This document shows, piece by piece, positions 1 to 8,220 of a stretch of 64,000 nt of DNA; position 1 is the stretch's first letter, and each line of letters starts with the position of its first letter. Made by a program: the position numbers and the translations under genes. The stretch covers positions 7,874,001 through 7,938,000 of the forward strand of contig NZ_CP108101.1 of the NCBI RefSeq assembly GCF_036195325.1. The letters run 5' to 3'. The DNA comes from Streptomyces sp. NBC_00234 (GTDB lineage Bacteria > Actinomycetota > Actinomycetes > Streptomycetales > Streptomycetaceae). The notes beneath the pieces are model-generated. The model was not told where the DNA came from and did not search any database. It saw nothing but the letters and a program-made list of their open reading frames with translations.

Positions 1-846
1 TGCCGGGTCACTCAGCGCATGGTCGTAGAGGAAGCCGGAGCGGTAGCCCAGCTCGCGCAGCACGGCGTCGGCGCGTGCGTCGAAGTCGCCGTTGGGGTAG
101 GCGAAGGCGGTCGGTGCGTGCCCCAGATGTGCCGTCAGTAGCCGGTGTGACTCGTGCACTTCGTCCAGGACCGTCGTCTCGTCGCAGCGGTCGAGGCACG
201 GATGCGTGAGGGTGTGGCTGCCGATCGTGACGCCACCCGCTTCGAGCGTACGCAGGTCGGCGGCGGTGAGTTGACGCCTGCGGGGCGCGGTCACGGAGGC
301 TGTCTTCCGCAACTCCGCGAAGGAGTGCAGGCGTTGGGCGTCGGGAAGCTGCTTGAGGGCGTAGGCCGCCGCGTGCGGAGGGATGTCCCGTGACAGGCCG
401 CGATACGTTCCGCCGTGTGCGAGCAGATGCTCCAACTCGTCCCACCAGAAGGGTTCGTCGGTGCCGATGAGCCCTGCGATGACGAAGCACACGGCGGGGA
501 TGCCCCGCTCGGTCAGCAGCGGCAGCCCGTGCTCGAGTACGGACGGGTCGCCGTCGTCGAAGGTGACCAACACACTGCGGGGCGGCAGTGGGACGCCGTC
601 GCGCACCGCCGCCTCGACCTGGCCGAGGGAGACCGGACGGGCGGTCCTGATGAGCCGGTCGAGCTGGGCGGCGAAGGCGGCCGGATCCTCGACGCCGTGA
701 TAACCCAGCACGGCGAGGCGGCCGACGGCGCGGTGACGGAACCACAGCTGGGCGGGGGAGCGGCGCAGCGCCCGGTCGAGGCCGTGCCACCGTTCGTAGC
801 GTTCGTACCAGGCCGTGCGGCGGGCCGCGTCCGTGGTGAGGCTCAT
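1..846 (-). CDS. Polysaccharide deacetylase family protein (3' end beyond the window)
   Basis: Reads from an ATG at 846 to the window edge with no stop (282 codons visible). The N-terminal part has the NodB-type motif VTFDDGDPS near residues 94-102, where the two Asp residues are the usual general base and metal ligand, and a later SHTLTHPCL segment that supplies the metal-binding His pair (HTLTH). Family members hydrolyse N- or O-acetyl groups on surface or secreted polysaccharides. The start overlaps the stop of the upstream methyltransferase gene (ATGA), so the two are probably translationally coupled and act on the same glycan or glycoconjugate. No signal peptide is visible, which fits a cytosolic or de-N-acetylating biosynthetic role. 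The substrate is unknown. Confidence 0.8.
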   Translation of the reverse strand, partial: MSLTTDAARRTAWYERYERWHGLDRALRRSPAQLWFRHRAVGRLAVLGYHGVEDPAAFAAQLDRLIRTARPVSLGQVEAAVRDGVPLPPRSVLVTFDDGDPSVLEHGLPLLTERGIPAVCFVIAGLIGTDEPFWWDELEHLLAHGGTYRGLSRDIPPHAAAYALKQLPDAQRLHSFAELRKTASVTAPRRRQLTAADLRTLEAGGVTIGSHTLTHPCLDRCDETTVLDEVHESHRLLTAHLGHAPTAFAYPNGDFDARADAVLRELGYRSGFLYDHALSDPA

Positions 847-1739
847 CCGGGGCGCCCGGGAGTCGCGGCGTCGGGGGAGACATGGGTGAAGAGGTCGGGT
901 GACGCGCAGGGGAAGGACGCGCCGTACCCCTCGCCGGGATGCCAGTGCTGGGCCGGGTCCTCGCGGAAATGCAGGAAGGCGCGGTGGTGGCGCTCGGACC
1001 ACTCCGCCAGCGAGCCCAGGAAGTGGCTCGTCGTCGACAGCACCACGGCCCGTTCGCCGAGCGCGGGCAGCGCGGCCGTGAGCTCGGCGGTCTCGTGCCG
1101 GCTGTCGACGTACGTGTCGAGCACGAGCAGGTCGATGCCCTGTTCCTGCACGCGCGCACTGCCCAGGGCGGCGACCGAATCGCCTACGACCCGGTCGACG
1201 ACAGGGGCGTACGGGCCGTCCTGGATCAGCTCCCCGGACTGCGGATCGAAGTCCACGGCCGTCAGCCGCCCGTGGCCGTTGCGCAGCAGAGCGGCAGCGA
1301 TCAGACAACTGGTGATGCCGCGATGCACCCCTGCCTCGACGACATGCTCGGGTCGCAGAGCCCGCACCACGGCGTAGGCGGCGGCCCGCCGCGCATAGCG
1401 CACCAGATGATCGCAGGTCCGCCGCCGGGGTCCGGCGGCGAGCACCTTTCGCATGTGGGTGCGCAACGCCACGTCGGCCTCGACTTCGTCGAGGTAGCCG
1501 CGTAGCTCCTCGACTGGCCGCCCGGTGACGGTGGCGGTGAACCAGGCGAGGTGCTCACGGTTGACCGGGGTGAGGTCGTAGGTGAAGCAGGCGTTCTCAC
1601 GGGACCGGACCAGCCAACTGCCGGAGCGGCGTAGGACGGACGCGTTGTGTCTTGCGACGGTGGCGAACCGGAGGGGAAAGGCGGCGATGGGCGCGAGCGG
1701 ACTGGCGGCCAGCCGCCGCGTCAGAGAAGTGGGCTGCAC
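843..1739 (-). CDS. Class I SAM-dependent methyltransferase-like protein
   Basis: A 298-residue protein with a Rossmann-type SAM motif I (VVEAGVHRGITS, about residue 135), a following acidic strand end (LTAVDFDP) and LLVLDTYVD, as in Methyltransf_24 / cephalosporin-hydroxylase-like proteins. It probably methylates a small molecule or a sugar nucleotide; the acceptor cannot be told. It precedes and overlaps by 4 bases a polysaccharide deacetylase gene on the same strand, so the pair looks like the end of a glycan or natural-product tailoring operon whose rest lies left of the window. The ATG start at 1739 directly follows a low-coding stretch holding recombinase remnants, so this gene may be the operon's first one. 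Confidence 0.7.
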   Translation of the reverse strand: MQPTSLTRRLAASPLAPIAAFPLRFATVARHNASVLRRSGSWLVRSRENACFTYDLTPVNREHLAWFTATVTGRPVEELRGYLDEVEADVALRTHMRKVLAAGPRRRTCDHLVRYARRAAAYAVVRALRPEHVVEAGVHRGITSCLIAAALLRNGHGRLTAVDFDPQSGELIQDGPYAPVVDRVVGDSVAALGSARVQEQGIDLLVLDTYVDSRHETAELTAALPALGERAVVLSTTSHFLGSLAEWSERHHRAFLHFREDPAQHWHPGEGYGASFPCASPDLFTHVSPDAATPGRPG

Positions 1740-1818
1740 CGGCCCACCCTAGAAGGGGCGAAACCCTCTTGACCGAGCGAAATGCACAGCCCTCCCGGGA
1801 TGTCACTCGACTGGAGAG

Positions 1819-1843
1819 TCGGGTGCGGCCGACGCCGCACCCG
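1819..1843. terminator. Hairpin, possible terminator
   Basis: Perfect 10-bp arms TCGGGTGCGG and CCGCACCCGA with a 5-base loop. It lies upstream of the methyltransferase start and next to the recombinase scars, so it may be a leftover of the lost element rather than a working terminator. No T-run follows. Confidence 0.35.
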
Positions 1844-1880
1844 AGGGCGGAGCAGGGATTCAGGAAGCCTTGCGGCCGGC

Positions 1881-2082
1881 AGGGGTGCTCGGTGTGGCGC
1901 CGGACGGTCGGCTGTTCCGGAACCAGGTGGAAACTACGTGGACGCAACTGCTTATGGCGTTCTCGCTGTACTCCGGTGTGGACCCGGCCGAATGCGCCCG
2001 CCGTGAGGGCCAGGGCATCGGGGTCCTCTTTTGGAAAGGCTGGTCAGGAGTGGGCAGCGGTGGGCGAAACTGGGAGTTTTAG
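1881..2082 (+). pseudogene. Decayed tyrosine-recombinase C-terminus, copy A
   Basis: In one frame this reads GVAPDGRLFRNQ and then SGVDPAECARREGQ before stopping at 2082. The same two blocks occur in copy B at 2136-2507, where they flank the RPYDLRHAG catalytic segment of an integrase; here that segment is deleted. The DNA after the second block (ggtcaggagtgggcagcg) also matches the DNA after copy B. It is therefore a collapsed paralogue of the recombinase tail next to it. It has lost the catalytic Arg/His region and cannot be functional. Confidence 0.6.
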
Positions 2083-2135
2083 CGCAAACCTGGCTCCGCC
2101 CTAGGTAGGGCGAGCGAGAGGCGCCTGACGGATGA

Positions 2136-2507
2136 TGGTCTCTTGGCGACAGCTTCGGTGTCCCACCCGACGGTCGCCTGTTCCGCAATGCTGCGGGCAA
2201 CTACATAGGCCCCGCTGCGTACTGCATTACATGGCGACGGGCACGCGAGGCGGTGCTCACCCTCGACGAGCTTGCCCTTGAGCTGGTGAGGCGCCCCTAC
2301 GACCTGCGCCATGCAGGAATCTCTTTCTGGCTTGCCTCGGGTGTCGACCCCGCTGAGTGTGCGCGCAGGGCCGGACAGAGTATCCAGGTCCTCTTCCGCT
2401 ACGACGCCAAGCTCCTGGCCGAGGCGCGGAATCATGCCAACAGCTTGATAGAGGAGTCGATGCGGAGATGGGAGGGATCGGACGACTCCGCGCAGGACAA
2501 CACGTAG
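2136..2507 (+). pseudogene. 5'-truncated tyrosine recombinase (integrase) C-terminus, copy B
   Basis: Open from just after a TGA at 2133 to a stop at 2507, about 123 codons, with no plausible start until an internal ATG at 2253. It contains the catalytic block RRPYDLRHAGISFW (the Arg-x-x-His of box II), and GVDPAECARRAGQSIQVL, where the second conserved His of GH is replaced by GQ, then a final YDAK that sits where the catalytic Tyr is expected. The N-terminal DNA-binding and core-binding domains are absent. Actinobacterial integrative elements carry such integrases next to att sites, but no tRNA, xis or plasmid gene is seen here, so it is a remnant. Confidence 0.7.
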
Positions 2508-2619
2508 GGCGGGCCTTGGCCCGGAAATGCCCCGGAACAGCTGGTCGGAAGTGGGATAGGACTGGGCGATATCGGGAGTTACCGCGTATCTCGCTGCACA
2601 GCCTAGATGCCTGGCGCTT

Positions 2620-2659
2620 AAGGGCGCCTGGCAGGTAAATCACCTGCTCAGGCGCCCTT
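2620..2659. terminator. Strong hairpin terminator
   Basis: Arms AAGGGCGCCTG (2620-2630) and CAGGCGCCCTT (2649-2659) are perfectly complementary, with a further inner pairing CAGGT/ACCTG. It sits 10 bases beyond the stop of the aldehyde dehydrogenase gene and so probably ends that transcript. Confidence 0.8.
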
Positions 2660-2668
2660 CTTGGGTGT

Positions 2669-4192
2669 CTAGAAGAAGCCCAGCTTCTTCGGCGAGTACG
2701 ACACCAGAAGGTTCTTCGTCTGCTGGTAGTGCTCCAGCATCATCTTGTGGTTCTCCCTGCCGATACCCGACTGCTTGTATCCGCCGAAGGCCGCATGGGC
2801 CGGGTAGGCGTGGTAGCAGTTCGTCCAGACGCGGCCCGCCTTGATGGCGCGCCCGGCGCGGTAGGCCGTGTTGACGTCGCGGGTCCAGACGCCCGCGCCG
2901 AGGCCGTACAGCGTGTCGTTGGCCGTGCTGATGGCGTCGTCGAAGTCCGAGAACGAGGTCACCGCCACCACAGGGCCGAAGATCTCCTCCTGGAAGACCC
3001 GCATCCGGTTGTCGCCCTCGAAGATCGTCGGCTGGACGTAGTAGCCGCCCTCCAGGTCGCCGCCGTGTTCGATCCGCTGACCGCCGGTCAGGATCTTCGC
3101 GCCCTCCTGCTGGCCGATGTCCAGGTACGAAAGGATCTTCTGCAACTGGTCGTTGGACGCCTGCGCGCCGATCATCGTGTCCGTGTCCAGAGGATGACCA
3201 GGCACGATCTGTTCCGTGCGGGCGACGGCCGCCTCCAGGAACTCGGCGTAGTGCCCCCGCTGGATCAGCGCGCGCGAGGGGCAGGTACACACCTCGCCCT
3301 GGTTGAGGGCGAACATGGTGAATCCTTCGAGGGCCTTGTCCCGGAAGTCGTCGTCCGCGGACCACACGTCGTCGAAGAAGATGTTCGGGGACTTGCCGCC
3401 CAACTCCAGCGTCACCGGCTTGATGTTCTCGGAGGCGTACTGCATGATCAGCCGGCCCGTCGTCGTCTCGCCGGTGAAGGCGATCTTCGCGACGCGCGGA
3501 CTCGACGCGAGCGGCTTGCCCGCCTCCACGCCGAAGCCGTTGACGATGTTGACCACGCCGGGCGGCAGCAGGTCGGCCACCAGCTTGAGCCAGACGTGGA
3601 TGGACGCCGGGGTCTGTTCGGCCGGCTTGAGCACGACCGCGTTGCCTGCGGCGAGCGCCGGAGCGAGTTTCCACGTGGCCATCAGGATCGGGAAGTTCCA
3701 CGGAATGATCTGGGCGACCACGCCCAGCGGCTCGTGGAAGTGGTACGCGACGGTGTCGTCGTCGATCTCGCTGAGCGAACCCTCCTGGGCGCGCAACGCA
3801 CCCGCGAAGTACCGGAAGTGGTCGATGGCGAGCGGGATGTCGGCGGCAAGAGTCTCCCGTACCGGCTTGCCGTTCTCCCAGCTCTCGGCGACCGCCAGCT
3901 CCTCCAGATGCGCCTCCATCCGGTCGGCGATCTTGTTGAGGATGTTGGCCCGGTCGCCCGCCGCGGTCGCTCCCCATGCGGGTGCCGCCGCGTGCGCGGC
4001 GTCCAGGGCGCGTTCGACGTCCTCGGACGTACCTCGCGCGATCTCGGTGAAGGGGCGTCCGTTGACGGGGCTCGGGTTCTCGAAGTACTGACCGCGCGCC
4101 GGTGGGACGTAGGCGCCGCCGATCCAGTGGTCGTAGCGCGACTCGTACGAGACGATCGCGCCCTCGGTGCCCGGCGCAGCGTAACGGGTCAT
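2669..4192 (-). CDS. exaC: Aldehyde dehydrogenase, ExaC/AldB type
   Basis: A 507-residue NAD(P)-dependent aldehyde dehydrogenase that oxidises acetaldehyde and related aldehydes to acids in the cytosol. The oxyanion/NAD block PWNFPIL is at 164-170, the general-base Glu in LELGG at 263, and the nucleophile Cys302 in NQGEVCTCPSR. The C-terminal FGGYKQSGIGRE segment is also present. Length and the Glu-Val-Cys-Thr-Cys context match the ExaC/AldB branch. The gene for a GAF/winged-helix regulator lies just upstream on the same strand, a common actinobacterial pairing suggesting aldehyde-responsive control. A strong hairpin follows. Assignment to the subfamily is firm; the physiological substrate is inferred. 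Confidence 0.93.
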   Translation of the reverse strand: MTRYAAPGTEGAIVSYESRYDHWIGGAYVPPARGQYFENPSPVNGRPFTEIARGTSEDVERALDAAHAAAPAWGATAAGDRANILNKIADRMEAHLEELAVAESWENGKPVRETLAADIPLAIDHFRYFAGALRAQEGSLSEIDDDTVAYHFHEPLGVVAQIIPWNFPILMATWKLAPALAAGNAVVLKPAEQTPASIHVWLKLVADLLPPGVVNIVNGFGVEAGKPLASSPRVAKIAFTGETTTGRLIMQYASENIKPVTLELGGKSPNIFFDDVWSADDDFRDKALEGFTMFALNQGEVCTCPSRALIQRGHYAEFLEAAVARTEQIVPGHPLDTDTMIGAQASNDQLQKILSYLDIGQQEGAKILTGGQRIEHGGDLEGGYYVQPTIFEGDNRMRVFQEEIFGPVVAVTSFSDFDDAISTANDTLYGLGAGVWTRDVNTAYRAGRAIKAGRVWTNCYHAYPAHAAFGGYKQSGIGRENHKMMLEHYQQTKNLLVSYSPKKLGFF

Positions 4193-4319
4193 CTCTGTGG
4201 CCTCCCGGATCCGGTGCCGCCCGCCGTTGGACGGCCCTCGGCGCGAGGCTAGGGAACGTAACGTTGCAACCTCGTTGCGTCACCGCCCCGTCGGAGCCTC
4301 TCGCCCGCACGCGTGGACC

Positions 4320-5609
4320 TCAGGCGCGCTGCTCCGCGTCCAGCCTCCGCACCCTCGCCAGGAGGGCTGCCTGTCGGCCCGCCGGGACCGCCCGTGCCAG
4401 CGCCTGCCACACCGGGAGATCGTCCTCGCCCCATGGGCTGTAGGCCCAGTCGGCAAGGAGTCCCGGGTCGTTCCGGGCGATCAGCGCCGCGCGCAACTGG
4501 TCGTCGATCCGGTGGCGCAGGCGGACGACGGCAGGCGACTGCGAGCCGGGGAGCAGAGGTCCGGCGTACGCGCCGAGAGCGGCGGCCACCGCTCCCGAGG
4601 CCAGCCTTCGTGCCACCGTGTCGAAGTCCGCGTCGACCGGTGCGGCCAGCCGGTACGGACGCGAATGCAGCAGTCCGGGTCCCAACAGCCGCCGGAGCCT
4701 GGAGAGTTCGGCGCGCAGGGTCACCGGGGTCACCGACTCGTCCTCGTACAGCTCCAGGAGCAGTTCCTCGCCGCCGATGCCCTCGGGGTGGCGGGCCAGT
4801 GCCACGAGGATCTCGCTGTGCCGTCTGCTGAGCCGGACCTTACGTCCCCCCGCGACGAGCAGGGCCTCGTCCCGGCCGAGCGCGCTGAGCTGCACGCAGT
4901 CCTCGGCCGGCTGTGGTGCGAGCAGGGCGAGCTGGCTCTCCGCGGCGCGTGCCACGGCCTGTACGAAGGCGAGGCTGTGCGGGTGCGCGAGCCGGTCGCC
5001 GCCCGTGATGTCGACCGCACCCAGCACCCGCCCGGTGTGCGGGTCGTGCAACGGGGCTGCCGCACACGTCCATTGCTGGACCGGCCGGAGGAAGTGCTCC
5101 GCGGCGAACACCTGGACCGGGCGGTCCACGGCGATCGCGGTGCCGGGTGCGTTCGTCCCCGCCACGGACTCCGCCCAGCGGGCACCCTCCACGAAGTTCA
5201 TCAGCCCCGCTCGTCGCCGGGCCGCCGCATGCCCCTCGACCCACAGGAGCCGGCCGTGCGCGTCGCACACGGCGAGCAGATGTTCCCCGTCCGTCGCGTA
5301 CGCGCCCATCAGTTCGCGGATCACCGGCATCACGCGCGCCAGCGGATGGCCGGCACGGTACGGCTCCAGGTCCTCGGCGTCCAGATCCACCAGCGCCGCG
5401 CCGTCCGGGCTGACCCGCGCCCGCGCGGAGCGCCGCCAGGATTCGCCGACCACGGTGCGTACCGGCCGCTCCAGCCGCCCCGCGGAGGTGAACACCTCGT
5501 GTGCGTGGCGCAGTTCGTGGAGCCGTTCACCGGGATCGGCATCGGCTGCCAGGGCCACCCAGGGGTCCGTCAACTCACCCTCCCGTCCAGGGGTGTCGTG
5601 CCTCCCCAT
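4320..5609 (-). CDS. GAF-domain transcriptional regulator (AcoR-like N-terminus, winged-helix C-terminus)
   Basis: A 429-residue protein. Residues about 80-240 resemble the GAF sensor half of AcoR-type activators (AGTNAPGTAIAVDRPVQVF; CAAAPLHDPHTGRVLGAVDITGG). Instead of the AAA+ sigma-54 module and Fis helix, the C-terminal third has a winged-helix-like region (VRLSRRHSEILVALARHP ... VTLRAELSRLRRLLG). It therefore probably binds DNA directly and works with ordinary sigma factors. Its position directly upstream of the ExaC-type aldehyde dehydrogenase, same strand, suggests it controls that gene in response to an aldehyde, alcohol or similar ligand. The ATG at 5609 was chosen because coding character falls off upstream. 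Genes of this shape are frequent beside exaC in streptomycetes. Confidence 0.82.
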   Translation of the reverse strand: MGRHDTPGREGELTDPWVALAADADPGERLHELRHAHEVFTSAGRLERPVRTVVGESWRRSARARVSPDGAALVDLDAEDLEPYRAGHPLARVMPVIRELMGAYATDGEHLLAVCDAHGRLLWVEGHAAARRRAGLMNFVEGARWAESVAGTNAPGTAIAVDRPVQVFAAEHFLRPVQQWTCAAAPLHDPHTGRVLGAVDITGGDRLAHPHSLAFVQAVARAAESQLALLAPQPAEDCVQLSALGRDEALLVAGGRKVRLSRRHSEILVALARHPEGIGGEELLLELYEDESVTPVTLRAELSRLRRLLGPGLLHSRPYRLAAPVDADFDTVARRLASGAVAAALGAYAGPLLPGSQSPAVVRLRHRIDDQLRAALIARNDPGLLADWAYSPWGEDDLPVWQALARAVPAGRQAALLARVRRLDAEQRA

Positions 5610-5677
5610 CGTCGCCGCAGTCGGCGCCCGCGACAACCTCGGTGCGGAGAGTAATCGGCAGCGACGGCAGGCGGGGG

Positions 5678-6259
5678 TCAGGAGAGGTTGACGAGGCGTA
5701 TGTAGCGGACCCAGTCCCAGTTGCTCCCCGGGTCGGTGTGGTCGCTGCCCGGGACCTGGTGGTGGCCGATGATGTGCGCGCGGTCCTTCGGGATGCCGTA
5801 GCGGTCGCACACGTTCGCCGTGAGCTTCGCGGAACGCTCGTACATGACGTGGGTGAAGTACGCGGGCTGGTCCACCCACCCCTCGTGCTCGATTCCGATG
5901 CTGCGCGTGTTGTAGTCCCAGTTCCCGGCGTGCCAGGCGATGTCCTTCTCCCGTACGCACTGGGCGATGTAGCCGTCCGCCGAACGCACCACGTAGTGGG
6001 CCGAGACCTGCTTCGCCGGATTCTGGAAGATGCCGACGGTGTCGCCGAACGTCTCCTGGGCGACGTGGATGACGACGAAGTCGACCGGAGAGGAGGAAGG
6101 GCGGTTCGAGACCGTGTAGTTGGAGGTGGAGGCAGGCGCCCAGGTCGCGAGGGGATAGTCCGTCTCGCCGGTGGACGCGGCGACCGCGCGTGCGGAGGCG
6201 GGGAGGAGAGCCGCGGCGGCGGTGACCGCGGCGCCCTGAAGGATTCTTCTGCGGTCCAT
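5678..6259 (-). CDS. Tat-exported N-acetylmuramoyl-L-alanine amidase (amidase_2 family)
   Basis: A 193-residue secreted amidase that cleaves the amide between muramic acid and the stem peptide. The start at 6259 gives a typical Tat signal (DRRRILQGAAVTAAAALL) and has a GGAG ribosome site; an in-frame ATG 69 bases upstream would bury the twin arginines and is rejected. The T7-lysozyme-like core shows VIHVAQET (zinc His), WHAGNWDYN (substrate/zinc region), IGIEHEGW (catalytic Glu) and IIGHHQVPGSDHTDPG (second zinc His and the catalytic/third-ligand region). It is monocistronic as far as can be seen. It could act in cell-wall turnover or against other bacteria. Confidence 0.88.
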   Translation of the reverse strand: MDRRRILQGAAVTAAAALLPASARAVAASTGETDYPLATWAPASTSNYTVSNRPSSSPVDFVVIHVAQETFGDTVGIFQNPAKQVSAHYVVRSADGYIAQCVREKDIAWHAGNWDYNTRSIGIEHEGWVDQPAYFTHVMYERSAKLTANVCDRYGIPKDRAHIIGHHQVPGSDHTDPGSNWDWVRYIRLVNLS

Positions 6260-6563
6260 CGGCACTCCAGGGGGCAGGAAACGGGGGGCGGGTCGGCTGT
6301 GCGGGAACAGGTGGGACTTCTCCCGCACAGGACGACGGAGCCCTCGGTTCGGTTCCCCGGCCGCCGTCGCTCCTTGCGATTCCCGGCCATGCGGGCGCAG
6401 TTGATGGCATGCATCTCATCGCGCGGAGGGGCATCCTCAACAGGGTTACCTGGAAGGTGCGTTGAGCGAACCTCGTCGATTCGCCCTGACGCGACGACAG
6501 CAGGATCACGGTACGGCCCGGCCTTCGGCCGAACGACGGCAGTTTGACGACAGGCCCTAGGAA
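6260..6563. other. Gene-free stretch
   Basis: No gene is supported here. It separates two genes read leftward, so the amidase promoter should lie in its left part. At 6547-6560 it contains the reverse complement of CTAGGGCCTGTCGT, a 14-mer found again at 56260-56273; this resembles the edge of a lost insertion element. Confidence 0.5.
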
Positions 6564-7925
6564 TCAGCCGCGGAGCGGGCGAGGCAGTTTCAGCAGCGTC
6601 ACCGAGGTCTCGATGCCGCTGTCGACCAGCCGGCCGTTCGCGTCGAAGGCTTCGGCGCCGTCCGTCATCCCGAAGTCGTTGTCGTTGATCAGCGCGAGGG
6701 TGTCACGGCCCGTGACCGCCACGCCCTCGATCTTGCCGGGGATTCCCTCGATCGTGCCGAGGTCGACGACGAGACTCTTGTGCAGGACGGGAACGCCCGC
6801 CGCCGAGGGGTCGGCGAGTTCCTCGTACGAAGGCGAGGACGCCGGGTCGTCCCAGGCCGAGCCCAGGATGCCGGAGCCGTGGGGGAGGGTCACACGGTGC
6901 AGCCGCGCGGCCTTGTCGGTGCGCTCCTCCACGAGCAGGGTGTTGCGGCCGAGCGCGACCACCGAGGAGATCTTCAGCTCGGAGGTGTCGTCCTCGCTGG
7001 GATCGACGACCTCGACCGGGTCGAAGCGGTAGGCGTACTCGGCGGTGACCGCGTGCCTCTTCGTCGAGAAGCGCAGCAGCCGGACATTGCGCGAGCTCTC
7101 GCCCGCGTCCTCGTCGGGGAGGGAGAGCGGGCTCTGCACGGCCAGCACCAGATCGCCGCCGGGCAGCAGGGCGAGCCCTTCGAACCCACGGTTGATCTTG
7201 CGGTTCAGCAGGATGCCCGGCAGTGCCTCGACCACCGGGTAGCCGGCCCCTTCCAGCCGGAGCCCCTCGGGGACGTAGCGGGCGAGCACCCGGCCGCGCG
7301 AGGAGACGTGGACGAGGGAGGGCCCGTACTCGTCGACCAGCCAGAAGGTTCCGTCCGCCGCGCGCACGATGCCCTCGGTGTCGAGGCCGTTCGGGTCGTA
7401 CGCGAGTGGTGTCCGCGCGTCATGGCCGTACGGGGCCTCGTCACGTCCCTGCTGGTTCGGCAGGCCGGTGACGGCGGCACCGGACGATGTCGTCAGGGGA
7501 AGGGCCTGGAGCACGTCGATCCGCTTGCCGCTGACGCGGATCTTCACGATCGCGGGGTCGAAGCCGGGCACGGGGAACGTACGCCGCTTCTTGCCGTCGA
7601 TCTTGATCTGGCCGTTGGGGCCCCGGTCCGTGACCGTCCAGTACTCACCCTTGCGGCCCGCCGGGTAGATGTCACTGCCGATGCCCCCGAGCATCACGCC
7701 GCGGTCGTCGGAGACCGAACCGGCCAGCAGGCCGTTGCTGAACCCGGCAAGCGGAATGTCGCCGAGGACGGCGCTCCCGGTGACCTCCGCGGTCGGTACC
7801 GCGGCGTTGTCGTGATGTCCGGCGCGGTCCTGTGCACCGGTCGCCGTGGTGGCCACGCAGAGCGTCCCCAGCAGGGCGAGCGGCAGCCCGGCGGTGAGAG
7901 AACGACGGACGGTACGCGCGGACAT
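6564..7925 (-). CDS. Secreted esterase-like activity of phytase family protein
   Basis: A 453-residue exported protein. The ATG at 7925 is preceded by AGGAGG and gives a Sec-type signal (two Arg, then a hydrophobic run ending at ATTATGA). The mature part has the features of the Phytase-like (esterase-like activity of phytase) beta-propeller: WTVTDRGPNGQ, LDTEGIVRAADGTFWLVDEYGPSL, NRGFEGLALLPGGDLVLAVQSPL, and a late GVAVTGRDTLALINDNDFG. Members often act as phosphatases or phosphodiesterases outside the cell, but the substrate of this one is not known. The upstream intergenic region is shared with nadE, which is read the other way. Confidence 0.85.
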   Translation of the reverse strand: MSARTVRRSLTAGLPLALLGTLCVATTATGAQDRAGHHDNAAVPTAEVTGSAVLGDIPLAGFSNGLLAGSVSDDRGVMLGGIGSDIYPAGRKGEYWTVTDRGPNGQIKIDGKKRRTFPVPGFDPAIVKIRVSGKRIDVLQALPLTTSSGAAVTGLPNQQGRDEAPYGHDARTPLAYDPNGLDTEGIVRAADGTFWLVDEYGPSLVHVSSRGRVLARYVPEGLRLEGAGYPVVEALPGILLNRKINRGFEGLALLPGGDLVLAVQSPLSLPDEDAGESSRNVRLLRFSTKRHAVTAEYAYRFDPVEVVDPSEDDTSELKISSVVALGRNTLLVEERTDKAARLHRVTLPHGSGILGSAWDDPASSPSYEELADPSAAGVPVLHKSLVVDLGTIEGIPGKIEGVAVTGRDTLALINDNDFGMTDGAEAFDANGRLVDSGIETSVTLLKLPRPLRG

Positions 7926-8220
7926 GGGGCCTCCTGATGCACTGACGCTCGGACGAGCGTCAGGTTCCGCCGTCGCCCTCAACGCGTGGTGACATCGAGT
8001 TGAACGTGAGGACAGCACGTGACGAACGCGGGCGCGGCCCGCTCGCCGGCCCTGGTCGGGAGACGCGCTGCTGCCCGATGTGTACCGCTGCCCGGCCCCT
8101 GGTTCCGGCGCACTCCTCGTCACCGTCCCCACCTGGGCCCGACCACCCCGGATCCGCCCCGACACCCCCTGGATAGGGTGGCTGCGACAGCACACCGTGA
8201 ACCGGAACCAAGGAGCAGAC

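Larger units (their letters stand above)
1740..2135. other. Gene-free stretch with a hairpin and a decayed recombinase tail
   Basis: No intact gene is visible between the methyltransferase start and the second recombinase remnant. It contains a short hairpin at 1819-1843 and the first recombinase scar at about 1881-2082, described separately. Confidence 0.6.

Noticed and set aside
1740..2640. An intact integrative element with att sites
   Set aside because: No tRNA gene, excisionase, replication or transfer gene, and no long direct repeat flanking; both recombinase copies are truncated.
4193..4319. An operator for the GAF regulator in the gap before exaC
   Set aside because: No clear inverted repeat found by eye, so nothing specific is claimed.
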